Positions 28,127-38,391 of a stretch of DNA of 64,000 bases are shown one piece after another. Where the stretch lies: positions 166,655 through 230,654 of the forward strand of contig JADKAE010000006.1 in assembly GCA_016715405.1 (NCBI GenBank), given 5' to 3'. The position numbers were made by a program, and so were the translations under genes. Below the pieces are notes generated by a model, which did not search any database, had not been told where the DNA came from, and saw only the letters and a program-made list of their open reading frames with translations. Positions within the stretch are counted from its first letter, which is position 1; each line of letters begins with the position of its first letter. The stretch is from Saprospiraceae bacterium (GTDB taxonomy: Bacteria; Bacteroidota; Bacteroidia; Chitinophagales; Saprospiraceae).

Positions 28127-31100
28127 ATGTACAGGGAGTACAAGCAGCTCAATCTGCCCGAAATCGATAGAGAAATCCTGGCCTTCTGGGACGAAAACCG
28201 CGTTTTTGAAAAAAGCGTCGACCAGCGCGACCCGGCCAATAGCTTCGTCTTTTACGAAGGCCCCCCCTCCGCCAACGGCATGCCCGGCATTCACCACGTG
28301 ATGGCCCGCGCTATCAAAGACATCTTTTGCCGCTTCCAAACCATGAACGGCAAACGCGTGGAACGCAAAGGCGGCTGGGATACCCACGGCCTGCCCATAG
28401 AACTCAGCGTGGAAAAAGAACTCGGCATCACCAAAGAAGATATCGGCAAAAGCATCTCCGTAGAAGAATATAACGCCAAATGCCGCGAAATGGTGATGCG
28501 CTATAAGGACAAGTGGGACGAGATCACCCGCAAAATGGGCTATTGGGTCGACCTCGACAACCCCTATATCACTTACGAAAACAGCTATATCGAGACGGTC
28601 TGGTATTTGTTAAACCAACTGTACAATAAAGGTCTGCTCTACAAAGGCTACACCATCCAACCCTATTCACCCGGCGCCGGCACCGGCCTCAGCAGCCACG
28701 AACTCAATATGCCCGGCGCCTATAAGGAAATTACCGATACAACGGTGGTGGCCATGTTTAAGGTGATCCAAAACGAGCAATCGACCTTCCTCTTTGAACA
28801 ACCCGGCGAAGACGTGCGCATCCTGGCCTGGACCACCACGCCCTGGACGCTGCCCTCGAATACCGCACTTACCGTGGGCAGGCATATTAAGTATGTAAAA
28901 ATTAAAACGACTAACCCCTATACCCAACAGCCCGTAAGCGTGGTGCTGGCCGAAGTGCTGGCGCCGACCTGGCTGGGCGGCAAAAACAAACCCGAAATAC
29001 TCGAAACCGGCGAATCATTCCCCGGCGAAAAACTCGAGGGCATCCGCTACGAACAACTGCTGCCTTTCGGCAACCCGATAGAACAGCTCGACGGCCATAC
29101 CGACGCCTTCCGCGTGCTGGTGGGCGATTTTGTGACTACCGAAGACGGCACCGGCGTGGTACACACCGCCCTCTTTCGGCGCCGACGACATGCGCGTGGC
29201 CAAAGCCAGCGGCATCGGCGCCCTGACACTCGTGGACAAACAAGGCAAATTCAAAGATAATGTCGGCGAATTCTCCGGCCGCTACGTAAAAGACTATACC
29301 GACGACCCCAACTACGTCAGCGTAGACGTCGATATCGTGGTGAAGCTCAAGCAGGACAACAAGGCTTTCAACGTGCAGAAGTACGTGCACAACTACCCGC
29401 ACTGCTGGCGCACCGACAAACCCGTGCTCTATTACCCGCTCGACAGCTGGTTTATCCGCGCCTCGGCCATGAAAGACCGCATGTTTGAGCTCAACAAAAC
29501 TATCAACTGGAAACCCGCCGCCACCGGCGAAGGGCGCTTCGGCAAATGGCTGGAAAACCTCCAGGACTGGAACCTCTCCCGTTCTCGCTTCTGGGGCGTA
29601 CCCCTGCCCATCTGGCGCTCGGCTGACGGCAAAGAGGAAATCTGCATCGGCTCGATGGAACAACTGGGCCAGGAACTGGAAAAAGCCAACCAGGCGCTGG
29701 GCTTGTCGCAAACGATGCCCGGCGACCTCCACCGCCCCTACATCGACCGCATCATATTGGTGGGCAAAGACGGCCGCACCCAGCTGCACCGCGAAGCCGA
29801 CCTCATCGACGTGTGGTTCGACTCGGGCGCTATGCCCTATGCGCAGTGGCACTACCCCTTTGAAAACCAGGAAAAATTCAAGCAGAATTTCCCCGCCGAC
29901 TTCATCGCCGAAGGCGTCGACCAAACACGGGGCTGGTTTTACACCCTTCACGCCATCGCCACGATGGTATTCGACAGCGTGAGCTTTAAAAACGTGGTGT
30001 CCAACGGCCTCGTGCTCGACAAAAACGGGCATAAGATGTCGAAACGCCTCGGCAACGCCGTCGACCCCTTCGAAACGATAGCCACCTACGGCGCCGACGC
30101 CACGCGTTGGTACCTGATCTCGAATTCGCAACCCTGGGACAACCTCCGCTTCGATATCGAAGGCGTGGCCGAGGTGCGCACCAAGTTTTTCGGCAAGCTC
30201 TACAATACCTATTCCTTTTTTGCGCTTTACGCAAATGTCGACCAATTCACGATCGACGAAATGAACGTGATACCGGTAAAAGACCGCCCCGAGCTCGACC
30301 GCTGGATCATTTCCAAGCTGCACAGCCTGGTCAAAGAGGTGACTGAAAGCTTTGAAGACTACGAACCCACCCGGGCGGCCCGCGCCATAGAAAACTTTGT
30401 GGACGAACACCTCAGCAACTGGTACGTGCGCCTGTCGAGGAGGAGATTCTGGCGCGGCGAGATGTCACACGACAAAAAGGCCGCCTACGAAACGCTTTTC
30501 GAATGCCTGATGGTGGTCGGCCAACTCATGGCGCCGGTCGCGCCGTTTTTTGCCGACTGGCTGTACCACAACCTCAGCAATCCCGTGCGCGAACGCGCCA
30601 AAAAACTCGGCACGCCGCTGGCCCACGAATCGGTACACCTTTCGTTGCTCACCAAAGCGGAAGCGGACTATATCGACCCGGCATTGGAGCAACGCATGGA
30701 CTACGCCCAGCGCATCTCTTCGCTGGTATTGAGCCTGCGCAAAAAAGAAAAAATCCGCGTGCGCCAGCCCCTGCACAAAGTACTGCTGCCCATCCTCGAC
30801 GAGAACTTCCAGGCACAGGTGGAGGAAGTTAAGGACCTCATCCTGGCAGAAGTAAACGTCAAAGAGCTGGAATATGTGTCGGATACTTCCGGACTGGTGA
30901 GCAAAAAGGTGAAGCCCAACTTCAAAACGCTGGGCAAACGTTTGGGCAAACACATGAAAGCCGCCGCCGACCTCATCGCCACCTGGTCGCAGGACGATAT
31001 CAGCCGCATCGAAAAAGACAACAAATACTTTCTTCAGATAGAAGGTGAAAACTACGAACTCAGCTTAGAGGACGTAGAGATCAGCGCCGAAGACATCCCC

Positions 31101-31424
31101 GGCTGGCAAGTCGCCTCCGACGGCAATCTCACGGTCGCCCTCGACATCACCCTTGATGAGCTACTCGTCGCCGAAGGCCTCGCCCGCGACCTGGTGAACC
31201 GCATCCAGAATATCCGCAAAGAGCGCGATTTCAACGTCACCGACCGCATCGTGATCACTATCGAGCGCCACGACGCCATCATCCCCGCCATCGACAAGTT
31301 TGGCGACTATATCAAAAACGAAACCCTGGCCGTCGCCATTCACCTGGCCGACCAGGTAGACAGCACAGAAAAAGTGGAATTGGGCGAGTTGGAATTGGGA
31401 ATTTCAGTGGATAAAGCGGTTTGA
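28127..31424 (+). CDS. ileS: Isoleucyl-tRNA synthetase (one frameshift)
   Basis: Together the two pieces give about 1100 residues, normal for Bacteroidota IleRS. The HIGH-equivalent region is PPSANGMPGIHHV, the editing domain shows WTTTPWTLPSNTAL, and the KMSKS loop is KMSKRLGNAVDP; a long anticodon-binding and C-terminal region follows. It charges tRNA-Ile. The frame breaks at about 29168-29171, where GCC-CCC-TCT is read as GCCCTCT; two missing C restore the family motif VHTAPSFGADDMRV. Because the gene is essential, this is most likely a consensus error. Its TGA is the first word of the next hairpin. Confidence 0.95.
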
Positions 31425-31514
31425 TGTGCTGATGTGCTGATGTGCTGATGTGCTAATTTTATTAATAAATTAATTAATTATCAGCACATTAACACATCAG
31501 CACATCAGCAAATT
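31423..31514. repeat. Word hairpin (TGATGTGC), between convergent genes
   Basis: Four TGATGTGC words are mirrored by TCAGCACAT words across an AT-rich loop. The stops of ileS and dnaX both lie in the arms. A shared bidirectional terminator is likely. Confidence 0.88.
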
Positions 31515-33264
31515 AATCCTCATCCGGCCTGAGATCAAAGCGTTTTTGCAGCTCGCGAACTTGAGGGTTTGTCTCTGACATCAACAGAAAGCGTTCCTTC
31601 ACCGTGAGGGGTTTGGCGCGTTTGGGGGCTTCCACGGCAGCCAGCTTTTCGTCGCGGGCAATCGAAATGTTCAGATCGGAGATATCGAGTTCCTGGCGGA
31701 GAAATGCCGTGAGGGAAGCTTCGTTTCTGAGCGTGCTTTCTGCTACTCGGGTGCCTACTTTGATAGCCAGGGCATGCGCTTCTACCTCTATTTCAGCCAC
31801 TTGCAAGATAGCCCGAATCGAAGATTTGTCGACCTGGCTGACGTAGGCATCCCAGGCGGCCCTGGCTCTTTCGGGGGTTAGCGGTTCCCTGGGCCGCACT
31901 TCTTCCAGCGCGGCCTGGTTGGCTTCCTCCAGCATATCTGCCAGATTCACCTTGGTCATGGCGTGTTTTTCGCCGCCTTTTGGCGCTACAGCCGTTGAGG
32001 CGGGCGCGGGGGAGTCGGATATGGGCGTATCGGGAACGGCAGGCGCCGGCGGAGCGCTGATATCTGCCTGATTATCAGATTTTTGAGCGGCTACCCTGGC
32101 GTCAGTCGTTTTTTTTTCCGGCATTTCGGCAGGGGTAGCAGCGGGAACGGCCTTGCCGGCCGGCACGGCGCTCAGGATAAACGTCATTTTGATCAGCGCC
32201 ATCTCCACGTGCAGGCGTTTGTTGCGCGCCATCTTGTATTCTATGTCGCAGTCGTTGGCGATATTCAAACCTGTGAGCAGTAGTGTCGTGGGGCAAATTG
32301 CCGCCTGCTGGCGGTAGCGCTCGCGCAGGTTGTCGCTCACTTCCAGCAACACCAGCGTTTGTTCGTCTTTACAGACCAGCAGGTTGCGCAGGTGTTCGGC
32401 CAGGCCGTTGATAAACAGATCGGGGTCGAATCCTTTTTTTAAAATATCGTCAAAAAGCAGCATCACCTTCGAGGCGTCTTGCAAAAGCAGCGCGTCAACC
32501 ACCTGGAAATAATAATCGTAATCGAGTACGTTGAGGTTGGAGATGACGTCGTCGTAAGTAATGCGTTTATTGCTGGCCGAAGCCATCATGCGGTCGAAAA
32601 TCGACAGGGCGTCGCGCAGAGCGCCGTCGGCCTTCTGGGCGATGATATGCAGCGCGTCGGCATCGGCGTCGATGCCTTCCTGTTGGCAGATGCCTTGCAG
32701 GTGTTTCACCATGTCGGCCGGCTGTATACGCCGAAAATCGTAGATCTGGCAGCGCGACAAGATCGTGGGGATGATCTTGTGTTTTTCGGTGGTGGCCAGA
32801 ATAAATATGGCGTAAGGCGGCGGCTCCTCCAGCGTTTTCAGAAAGGCGTTGAACGCCTGCTGCGAGAGCATGTGTACCTCGTCGATGATATACACCTTGT
32901 ACTTGCCCTGCTGCGGCTGAAAACGCACCTGTTCGATCAGCGCCCTGATATGCTCTACCGAGTTGTTGGAGGCCGCGTCGAGTTCGGTGATGTTGAAGGA
33001 GGCGTTTTCACTGAAAGCCTTGCAGGCGTCGCAGGTATTGCAGGGCTCAAAATCTTTGGTGACATGTTGGCAATTGAGCACCTTGGCCAGGATACGCGCG
33101 CAGGTGGTTTTACCCACGCCACGTGGTCCGCAGAACAGAAAGGCATGAGCTACCTGTCCGCTCTGCAGGGCGTTTTTCAACGTCCTCGAAACGTGCTCCT
33201 GCCCCACCACGTCTTCAAAACGGGCCGGACGGTATTTGCGCGCAGAAACGACAAAGTTGCTCAT
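31513..33264 (-). CDS. dnaX: DNA polymerase III subunit gamma/tau
   Basis: The 583-residue protein begins with the clamp-loader AAA+ module: YRPARFEDVVGQEHV, Walker A GPRGVGKTTCARI, the four-Cys zinc module (CQHVTKDFEPCNTCDAC), DEVHMLS and sensor EEPPPYAIFILATTE. Domain III extends to about residue 370. A Pro/Ala-rich linker and a tau-specific C-terminus follow. A run of nine A (32109-32117 on this strand) lies at codons ~383-385. Gain or loss of one A there gives a stop within a few codons, which would yield a gamma-like short form as in Thermus dnaX. The gene is divergent from the thiolase-like gene. Confidence 0.95.
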   Translation of the reverse strand: MSNFVVSARKYRPARFEDVVGQEHVSRTLKNALQSGQVAHAFLFCGPRGVGKTTCARILAKVLNCQHVTKDFEPCNTCDACKAFSENASFNITELDAASNNSVEHIRALIEQVRFQPQQGKYKVYIIDEVHMLSQQAFNAFLKTLEEPPPYAIFILATTEKHKIIPTILSRCQIYDFRRIQPADMVKHLQGICQQEGIDADADALHIIAQKADGALRDALSIFDRMMASASNKRITYDDVISNLNVLDYDYYFQVVDALLLQDASKVMLLFDDILKKGFDPDLFINGLAEHLRNLLVCKDEQTLVLLEVSDNLRERYRQQAAICPTTLLLTGLNIANDCDIEYKMARNKRLHVEMALIKMTFILSAVPAGKAVPAATPAEMPEKKTTDARVAAQKSDNQADISAPPAPAVPDTPISDSPAPASTAVAPKGGEKHAMTKVNLADMLEEANQAALEEVRPREPLTPERARAAWDAYVSQVDKSSIRAILQVAEIEVEAHALAIKVGTRVAESTLRNEASLTAFLRQELDISDLNISIARDEKLAAVEAPKRAKPLTVKERFLLMSETNPQVRELQKRFDLRPDED

Positions 33265-33314
33265 TCAGTGATTTTTTCTGTGTAGCTGTGGAAGGTTCAA
33301 AGATAGCATTTTTT

Positions 33315-33419
33315 TGGGTTTATGAGGGTTTATAAGGGTTTATGAGGGTAAAAGCTAAAACCCTTTTAATTTCATAACCCTCATAACCCCTCATAACCCC
33401 TCATAACCCCTAAAATCCC
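33315..33419. repeat. Word hairpin (GGGTTTATGA), in a divergent gap
   Basis: GGGTTTATGA words mirror TCATAACCCC words. Unlike most copies it lies between divergent genes (dnaX and the thiolase-like gene), so termination alone cannot explain it. Confidence 0.85.
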
Positions 33420-33431
33420 TATCTTCGCCCC

Positions 33432-34615
33432 ATGTCCGACGTAATCATTTACGAAGCATTGCGCACGCCCTTAGGTGCAGGAAAACGCGGCGGCGCCTTG
33501 TACGAAGTCAAGTCCATCGACCTGATCGCATCGGGATTACTTGCCCTGCGGCAGCGCTTGTCGCTCGACACCGCGCTGGTCGATCAGGTATACATGGGTT
33601 GTATGGCGCCCGTCGACGACCGGGGGTACAACGTAGTGCGCACAGGTCTCCTGCTCGCGGGCTGGCACGCGCGCACCGGCGCCATGCAGATCAGCGCTCC
33701 CGGATTGGAGGCGGTAGCCCAGGCCGCCGCTCAGATCCACGCGGGATGGGCTTCGCTGGCAGTTGCCGGCGGACTCGACAGCACCGCCAGGGCCCACCTC
33801 GCCGAGGACGGCCACCCGCAATGGTCTGATCCCTATATGGTTACCAACCCGAATTTCATCCCCTCGGGTATCGCGGCAGACTTGCTGGCCACCCTCCACG
33901 GCATTTCGCGCGACGAACTCGACGCTTACGCGCTGAGTTCGCATCAACGCGCTGCCCGGCTTGCCGAGGGCCGCTACCTGGCGCCCATCTTCGACCGCAA
34001 CGGCATGACCATCCTTGCCGAAGACGAGTACGGTGGCATCACCTTCGACTCTGAGAAACTAGCAATCGAACCCCCCGCTTTTGCCGCTTTGGGCGCGCTG
34101 GGTTACGATGAAATCGCCCTGCGGCAATTTCCGCATATCGAGCGCATCGCACACGTACATACCGCCGCGCATGTGGCGCCCCGGGCCGATGGAGCCGCTT
34201 TTTATTGGGAAATAAAAAACAAGGGACTGCTGCCGGACTGCGCCCCCGAGCACGCATCCTATCGGCAGCCACCGTAGGCGCTGCCCCGCCGATGATGCCC
34301 GATAGCGCCATCGCCGCCGCTGACATCGCGCTGCAACGCGCCGGCAAAAAAGCCGCCGATATCGACTTGTGGGAATGCCAGGAACGCTTTGCAGCCCTGG
34401 CCATCCACTTCCAGCACCATTTTGACCTCGATGAAACCCGCTACAACGTCAACGGCGGCGCGCTGACTCTCGGCGACCCGCCCGGCGCTGCCGGCACCAC
34501 AACCCTCTGCGCCTTACTCGACGAAATGGAACGCTGCCACGCCGCCACCGGACTGGTAGCCCTCAGCGCCTCCAACGGCATGGGCACGGCTATGGTGATC
34601 GAATTAATCAAATAA
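33432..34615 (+). CDS. Thiolase-fold protein lacking all catalytic residues (one frameshift)
   Basis: The joined reading frame gives about 394 residues that align along the whole length of thiolase, beginning VIIYEALRTPLGAGKRGG. Every catalytic position is changed. The nucleophile motif reads QISAPGLEA, with Ala at residue 89 where thiolases have Cys. NEAFA reads CQERFA. GHPxGASG reads GDPPGAAG, so the His is lost. The last Cys motif reads LSASNGMG. It is unlikely to perform Claisen condensation or thiolysis; a structural or binding role is possible. The frame breaks at a T5 run near 34198-34202; one more T gives DGAAFLLGNKKQG. A TATCTTCG element lies 4 bp before the ATG. Confidence 0.8.
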
Positions 34616-34643
34616 ACGACAATATCTATGAAAGCCTCAGATG

Positions 34644-34741
34644 TAATTAGCTGCCTTTGTTTGCCCCTGCCCTAAAGGGTGCAAAGGCAGCTAATTGCTG
34701 GGCTCCCTTTAGGGTAGGGGTAAAACCAGCAATTAGCTGCC
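34644..34741. repeat. Nested inverted repeats with a cloverleaf-like layout
   Basis: Three interleaved palindromes are present: TTAGCTGCCTTTG/CAAAGGCAGCTAA, CCCCTGCCCTAAAGGG/CCCTTTAGGGTAGGGG and AATTGCTGG/CCAGCAATT. A third copy of the outer word (AATTAGCTGCC) ends the element. It fills most of the gap before the S9 peptidase. Confidence 0.75.
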
Positions 34742-34798
34742 TTCTCTGCTAATTGACGTTTACATAATAATTTCGTTCTCTAACTTAAACCACTTTAT

Positions 34799-36805
34799 AT
34801 GAAATACCTCTCCTTATTCATGGCCCTGACTATATCTGCCGGTCTGCCGGCGCAAACCGACTTGCTTACCCCCGAGAAATTGTGGCAATTCGGCCGCGTT
34901 TCGCTCGACGACGTCTCTCCCGACGGCAAAACGGCCCTCTACGGCGTCACTTTTTACAATATGGCCGCCAACAAAGGCAACCGCGACCTGTATATCGCAC
35001 CGGTAGCCGGCGGTACCGCCAAAAAAATTACCGCCTTCGACGGCGGTGAAGGCAACGGCCAATACAGCCCCGACGGCAATCGCATCGGCTTCCTGCGCGG
35101 CGACCAACTCTGGGAAATGAACCCCGACGGCAGCGACCAACGCCGCGTGTCCGAGGAATCGATGAACGGCTTTCTCTACGCCCCCGACGGTAAACACTTG
35201 CTCTTTATCCGCGATGTGAAGATGGACCAGACGGTGCAAGACCGCTACCCCGACCTGCCCAAGGCCAACGGCCGCATCATTGACAACCTGATGTACCGGC
35301 ATTGGGATAGCTGGCACGATTTTGCCTATAGCCAGATTTTTGTGGTAGATTATGAAAACGGCCAAATCAAAAGCGCTCCCGTCAATATCGTCAACCAGCC
35401 CTACGACGCTCCCCTGCAGCCTTTCGGCGGCATGGAGCAGATCGCCTGGAGCCCCGATAGCCGCTACATCGCCTACACTTGCAAAAAACTGTCGGGCAAG
35501 GACTTCGCCCTAAGCACCAACTCCGACATCTACCTATACGACCGGCAGACCGGCGCCACCACCAACCTCAGCGAAGGTTTGAACGGCTATGATATGGAGC
35601 CCGCCTTCAGCCCCGACGGCAGATACCTGGCCTGGAACAGCATGCCCACCCCCGGCTTCGAATCGGATCGCACGCATATTTACGTGTACGATTTTCAAAC
35701 CAAAAAGAAAGAAGACCTCACCGCCAACCTCGACCAGGAGGCCAACCACCCGCAATGGTCGCCCGACGGCAAGACCCTCTATTTCATCAGCGGGGTGAGA
35801 GCTACCTATCAGCTTTTCGCCCTCGACGTAGCCACCAAGAAGACCCGGGCCATCACCCAGGGCCGCCACGACTTCAACGCCTTCAAAGTGGCCGGCCCGG
35901 CTACCCTGGTGGGCCAGCGCGTGTCGATGTCCACCCCGGCAGAACTGTTTGCGGTAGACATCAAATCGGGCGCCATGACCGCCATCACCACCACCAACCA
36001 GGCGATGCTCAACAGTCTGAAAATGGGCAAAATAGAAGAGCGCCAGGTAAAAACCACCGACGGCAAAAACATGCTGGTGTGGATGGTCTATCCGCCCAAC
36101 TTCGATCCGACGAAAAAATACCCCACCCTACTCTACTGCCAGGGTGGCCCGCAATCGGCGGTGAGCCAGTTTTTCTCCTACCGCTGGAACCTGCAGCTCA
36201 TGGCAGCCAAGGGCTACATCGTAGTGGCACCCAACCGCCGCGGCCTGCCCTCCTTCGGAGAGGAATGGAATAACCAGATCAGCACCGATTGGGGCGGACA
36301 AGCCATGAAAGACCTGCTCAGCGCCATCGACGACGCCAAACGCGAACCCTATGTGGACAGCGAGCGCCTCGGCGCCGTGGGCGCCAGCTTCGGCGGCTAC
36401 GCCGTCTTCTGGATGGCCGGCAACCACCAAAAACGCTTCAAAGCTTTCATCGCCCACGACGGTATGTTTAATATGGAAAGTTGGTATGGAACCACCGAAG
36501 AAATGTTTTTCGCCAACCACGACCTTGGCGGCCCCTACTGGGCAGAGCGCGTACCCGAGTCTTACACCAAACACTCGCCACATTTGTATGTAAAGAATTG
36601 GGATACACCCATCCTCATTATCCACGGCGAACGCGATTACCGGGTGCCCGTCACCGAAGGCATGCAAGCCTTCCAGGCGGCTCAGCTGCGGGGCATCCCC
36701 AGCCAGTTCCTCGTCCTGCCCGACGAAAACCACTGGGTGCTCACGCCCCAAACGAGCCTGCTCTGGCAAAGGGTGTTTTTTGAGTGGCTGGAAAAGTATC
36801 TTTGA
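34799..36805 (+). CDS. S9 family (DPP-type) serine peptidase
   Basis: The 668-residue protein has a signal peptide (MKYLSLFMALTISAGLPAQ), so it acts in the periplasm or outside the cell. A beta-propeller region with repeated SPDG motifs spans residues ~40-390. The C-terminal alpha/beta-hydrolase domain carries GASFGGYA (Ser), HGERDYRVP (Asp) and DENHWVL (His) in the order expected for prolyl-oligopeptidase/DPP relatives. It should trim dipeptides or short peptides from exported substrates. The gene appears monocistronic, with repeats on both sides. Confidence 0.93.
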   Translation: MKYLSLFMALTISAGLPAQTDLLTPEKLWQFGRVSLDDVSPDGKTALYGVTFYNMAANKGNRDLYIAPVAGGTAKKITAFDGGEGNGQYSPDGNRIGFLRGDQLWEMNPDGSDQRRVSEESMNGFLYAPDGKHLLFIRDVKMDQTVQDRYPDLPKANGRIIDNLMYRHWDSWHDFAYSQIFVVDYENGQIKSAPVNIVNQPYDAPLQPFGGMEQIAWSPDSRYIAYTCKKLSGKDFALSTNSDIYLYDRQTGATTNLSEGLNGYDMEPAFSPDGRYLAWNSMPTPGFESDRTHIYVYDFQTKKKEDLTANLDQEANHPQWSPDGKTLYFISGVRATYQLFALDVATKKTRAITQGRHDFNAFKVAGPATLVGQRVSMSTPAELFAVDIKSGAMTAITTTNQAMLNSLKMGKIEERQVKTTDGKNMLVWMVYPPNFDPTKKYPTLLYCQGGPQSAVSQFFSYRWNLQLMAAKGYIVVAPNRRGLPSFGEEWNNQISTDWGGQAMKDLLSAIDDAKREPYVDSERLGAVGASFGGYAVFWMAGNHQKRFKAFIAHDGMFNMESWYGTTEEMFFANHDLGGPYWAERVPESYTKHSPHLYVKNWDTPILIIHGERDYRVPVTEGMQAFQAAQLRGIPSQFLVLPDENHWVLTPQTSLLWQRVFFEWLEKYL

Positions 36806-36837
36806 GAGTGTGAGATTAATCTCGTAAGCGGATTATT

Positions 36838-36935
36838 TTACCACGGAGTTTCACAGAGTTAACACGGAGTTTCACGGAGTATGAATTAAGCCTCTGTGTA
36901 ACTCCGTGTTAACTCCGTGAAACTCTGTGGTTAAT
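36838..36935. repeat. CACGGAG-type intergenic palindrome, copy 3
   Basis: Almost perfect long arms: TTACCACGGAGTTTCACAG and CTCTGTGGTTAA at the ends, with ACACGGAGTTTCACGGAG mirrored inside. It lies between two convergent genes. The gap to the amidase stop (36936-37022) shows nothing else. Confidence 0.88.
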
Positions 36936-37022
36936 AAGCTTTTCCTATGGGAATACTTCATTTTTATTTTTTCCAGGATATAGCGATCTTTGCATTTGAC
37001 CTATTAAAGTCAGCCGAAGTGC

Positions 37023-38385
37023 TTAAAAAAGTGATTTCATTTTTATTTGTAAATACGCGATCGCTAAACGTGGCGTATTTTTCGATGGCCTTGCCATTTT
37101 ATCAAAATCTAATTCCCTGTTTTTACTGTCATCAATAAAAGCCAGCATGGCATATTTTCCTGTTTTTAGTCCGTAAATATGCCATACAAAAGTTCCTTTT
37201 CCAATCGTGCTGTATAAATACCCACCTGTGACCGCTTTTCTGTCATTAAAATTTTGCTCACTATCCATTACCGCTAAAAAACCGGTCTGCTTTTCTTCTT
37301 CGAGGGGGATATAAATTTCCATATGAAAATAATCATCAGCAAAAACGCTTGACTGATTTTCAGATTGTTGAAATTGGTGCAGGCTTATGTCTTTAGTAAC
37401 TTTTTCGTCAAAACCCAAATGGATTAAAGAAGGCGAAAGGAAGGAAAAATTCACTTGTTCGGTTAATGCAGTAAGTTCTTCGTTTAATTTTAATAATTCG
37501 TTTTGGTTTAGGTTAAAATAGGTCAAATTACTACCAAAGTCGAATTGGGAAACATCAATAGTTTTAATTTCCTGGTGGGTATCCGTAAAAAAGGAAATGC
37601 TCTTTTGATTAATATCATATACGATACTCCACATCGTTTTAAAATCGCCTTTTGGTATAGTAACTTTTTTCAGCATATCAAAAGCGGCCTCTTTATTGAG
37701 TTCAGTTGTATTTTGCAGGCCCGCAATTTTTTGTTCCAATTGATAATAGCGATAAATCGACACGCTATTATTTTTTTTCCACCCTTTAACTTGGTTTTTA
37801 TAAATCTCCGAATAAGATACCGCATTATTGGTAATGGCCTGGCAGGTATTGGCTTCTTTTTTGTAGGCTATGGGCTTTCCGTTGAGGTATTCAATGATTA
37901 CAGATTCTCCCGTAGCGTCTGTCAGAATATAATGGATCCTTCCCTTTGTGGGGTATATTTTTAGTTCATCCAAATGGTCAATTACTTCGAATAAGCTTAT
38001 AATTATCGAGCTGATATTGAATCCATTCCAATTCGTTAACGTATTGCTTTTCTTCGTGGGTATTATACCGCGTACTTTCCAGCCATAACATCTCTACTAC
38101 CAGGCCTTTTTCGTTCATGCCGCCATAGGGCATTTCTTTGCCGTTTTGATTGAATGTAACACTGCCGTATTGGCTCGTCCACCGAGCTTGTTTACCCGAA
38201 TGGGTGTAATACGCTATTTTAGACGTCCCCCGTAAATTTTTAATTATTACACCTTCCCGGTACGTCCAGTCGAAATTTTTCGCCAGAAAAATGCGGCTGT
38301 CTTTTTTCAACACAATAGCCGAACAGGGATAAACAGCCGCTGTGGCGGCAAGTACAATAAAAATGGTCAATATCATATTTTTCAT
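37023..38385 (-). CDS. Linear amide C-N hydrolase (choloylglycine hydrolase family), one frameshift
   Basis: The joined frame gives about 450 residues. The N-terminus MKNMILTIFIVLAATAAVYPCSAIVL places a Cys at residue 21, directly after a signal-like segment. This is the expected Ntn nucleophile after processing, and it is followed by LAKNFDW as in the family. NEKGLVVEMLWLE and GGYLYSTIGKGT are further family-like strands. Substrates in the family are bile-salt-like or other linear amides; this one is unknown. Frame 1 stops at 37978 after LIRSN; removing one T near 37990 gives KLIEVIDHLDELKIY. It starts 6 bp after the FMN reductase gene ends, so the two may form an operon. Confidence 0.78.
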
Positions 38386-38391
38386 ATGCAG

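Noticed and set aside
9994..29171. Programmed frameshifting in gyrB and ileS
   Set aside because: Neither family uses recoding; the breaks are short C or T runs and need different corrections. Base errors explain them and the other breaks together. Only the dnaX A9 run has a precedent.
36947..37138. 63-codon rightward frame after the S9 peptidase
   Set aside because: It is AT-rich, overlaps the 3' end of the amidase gene and shows no protein feature.
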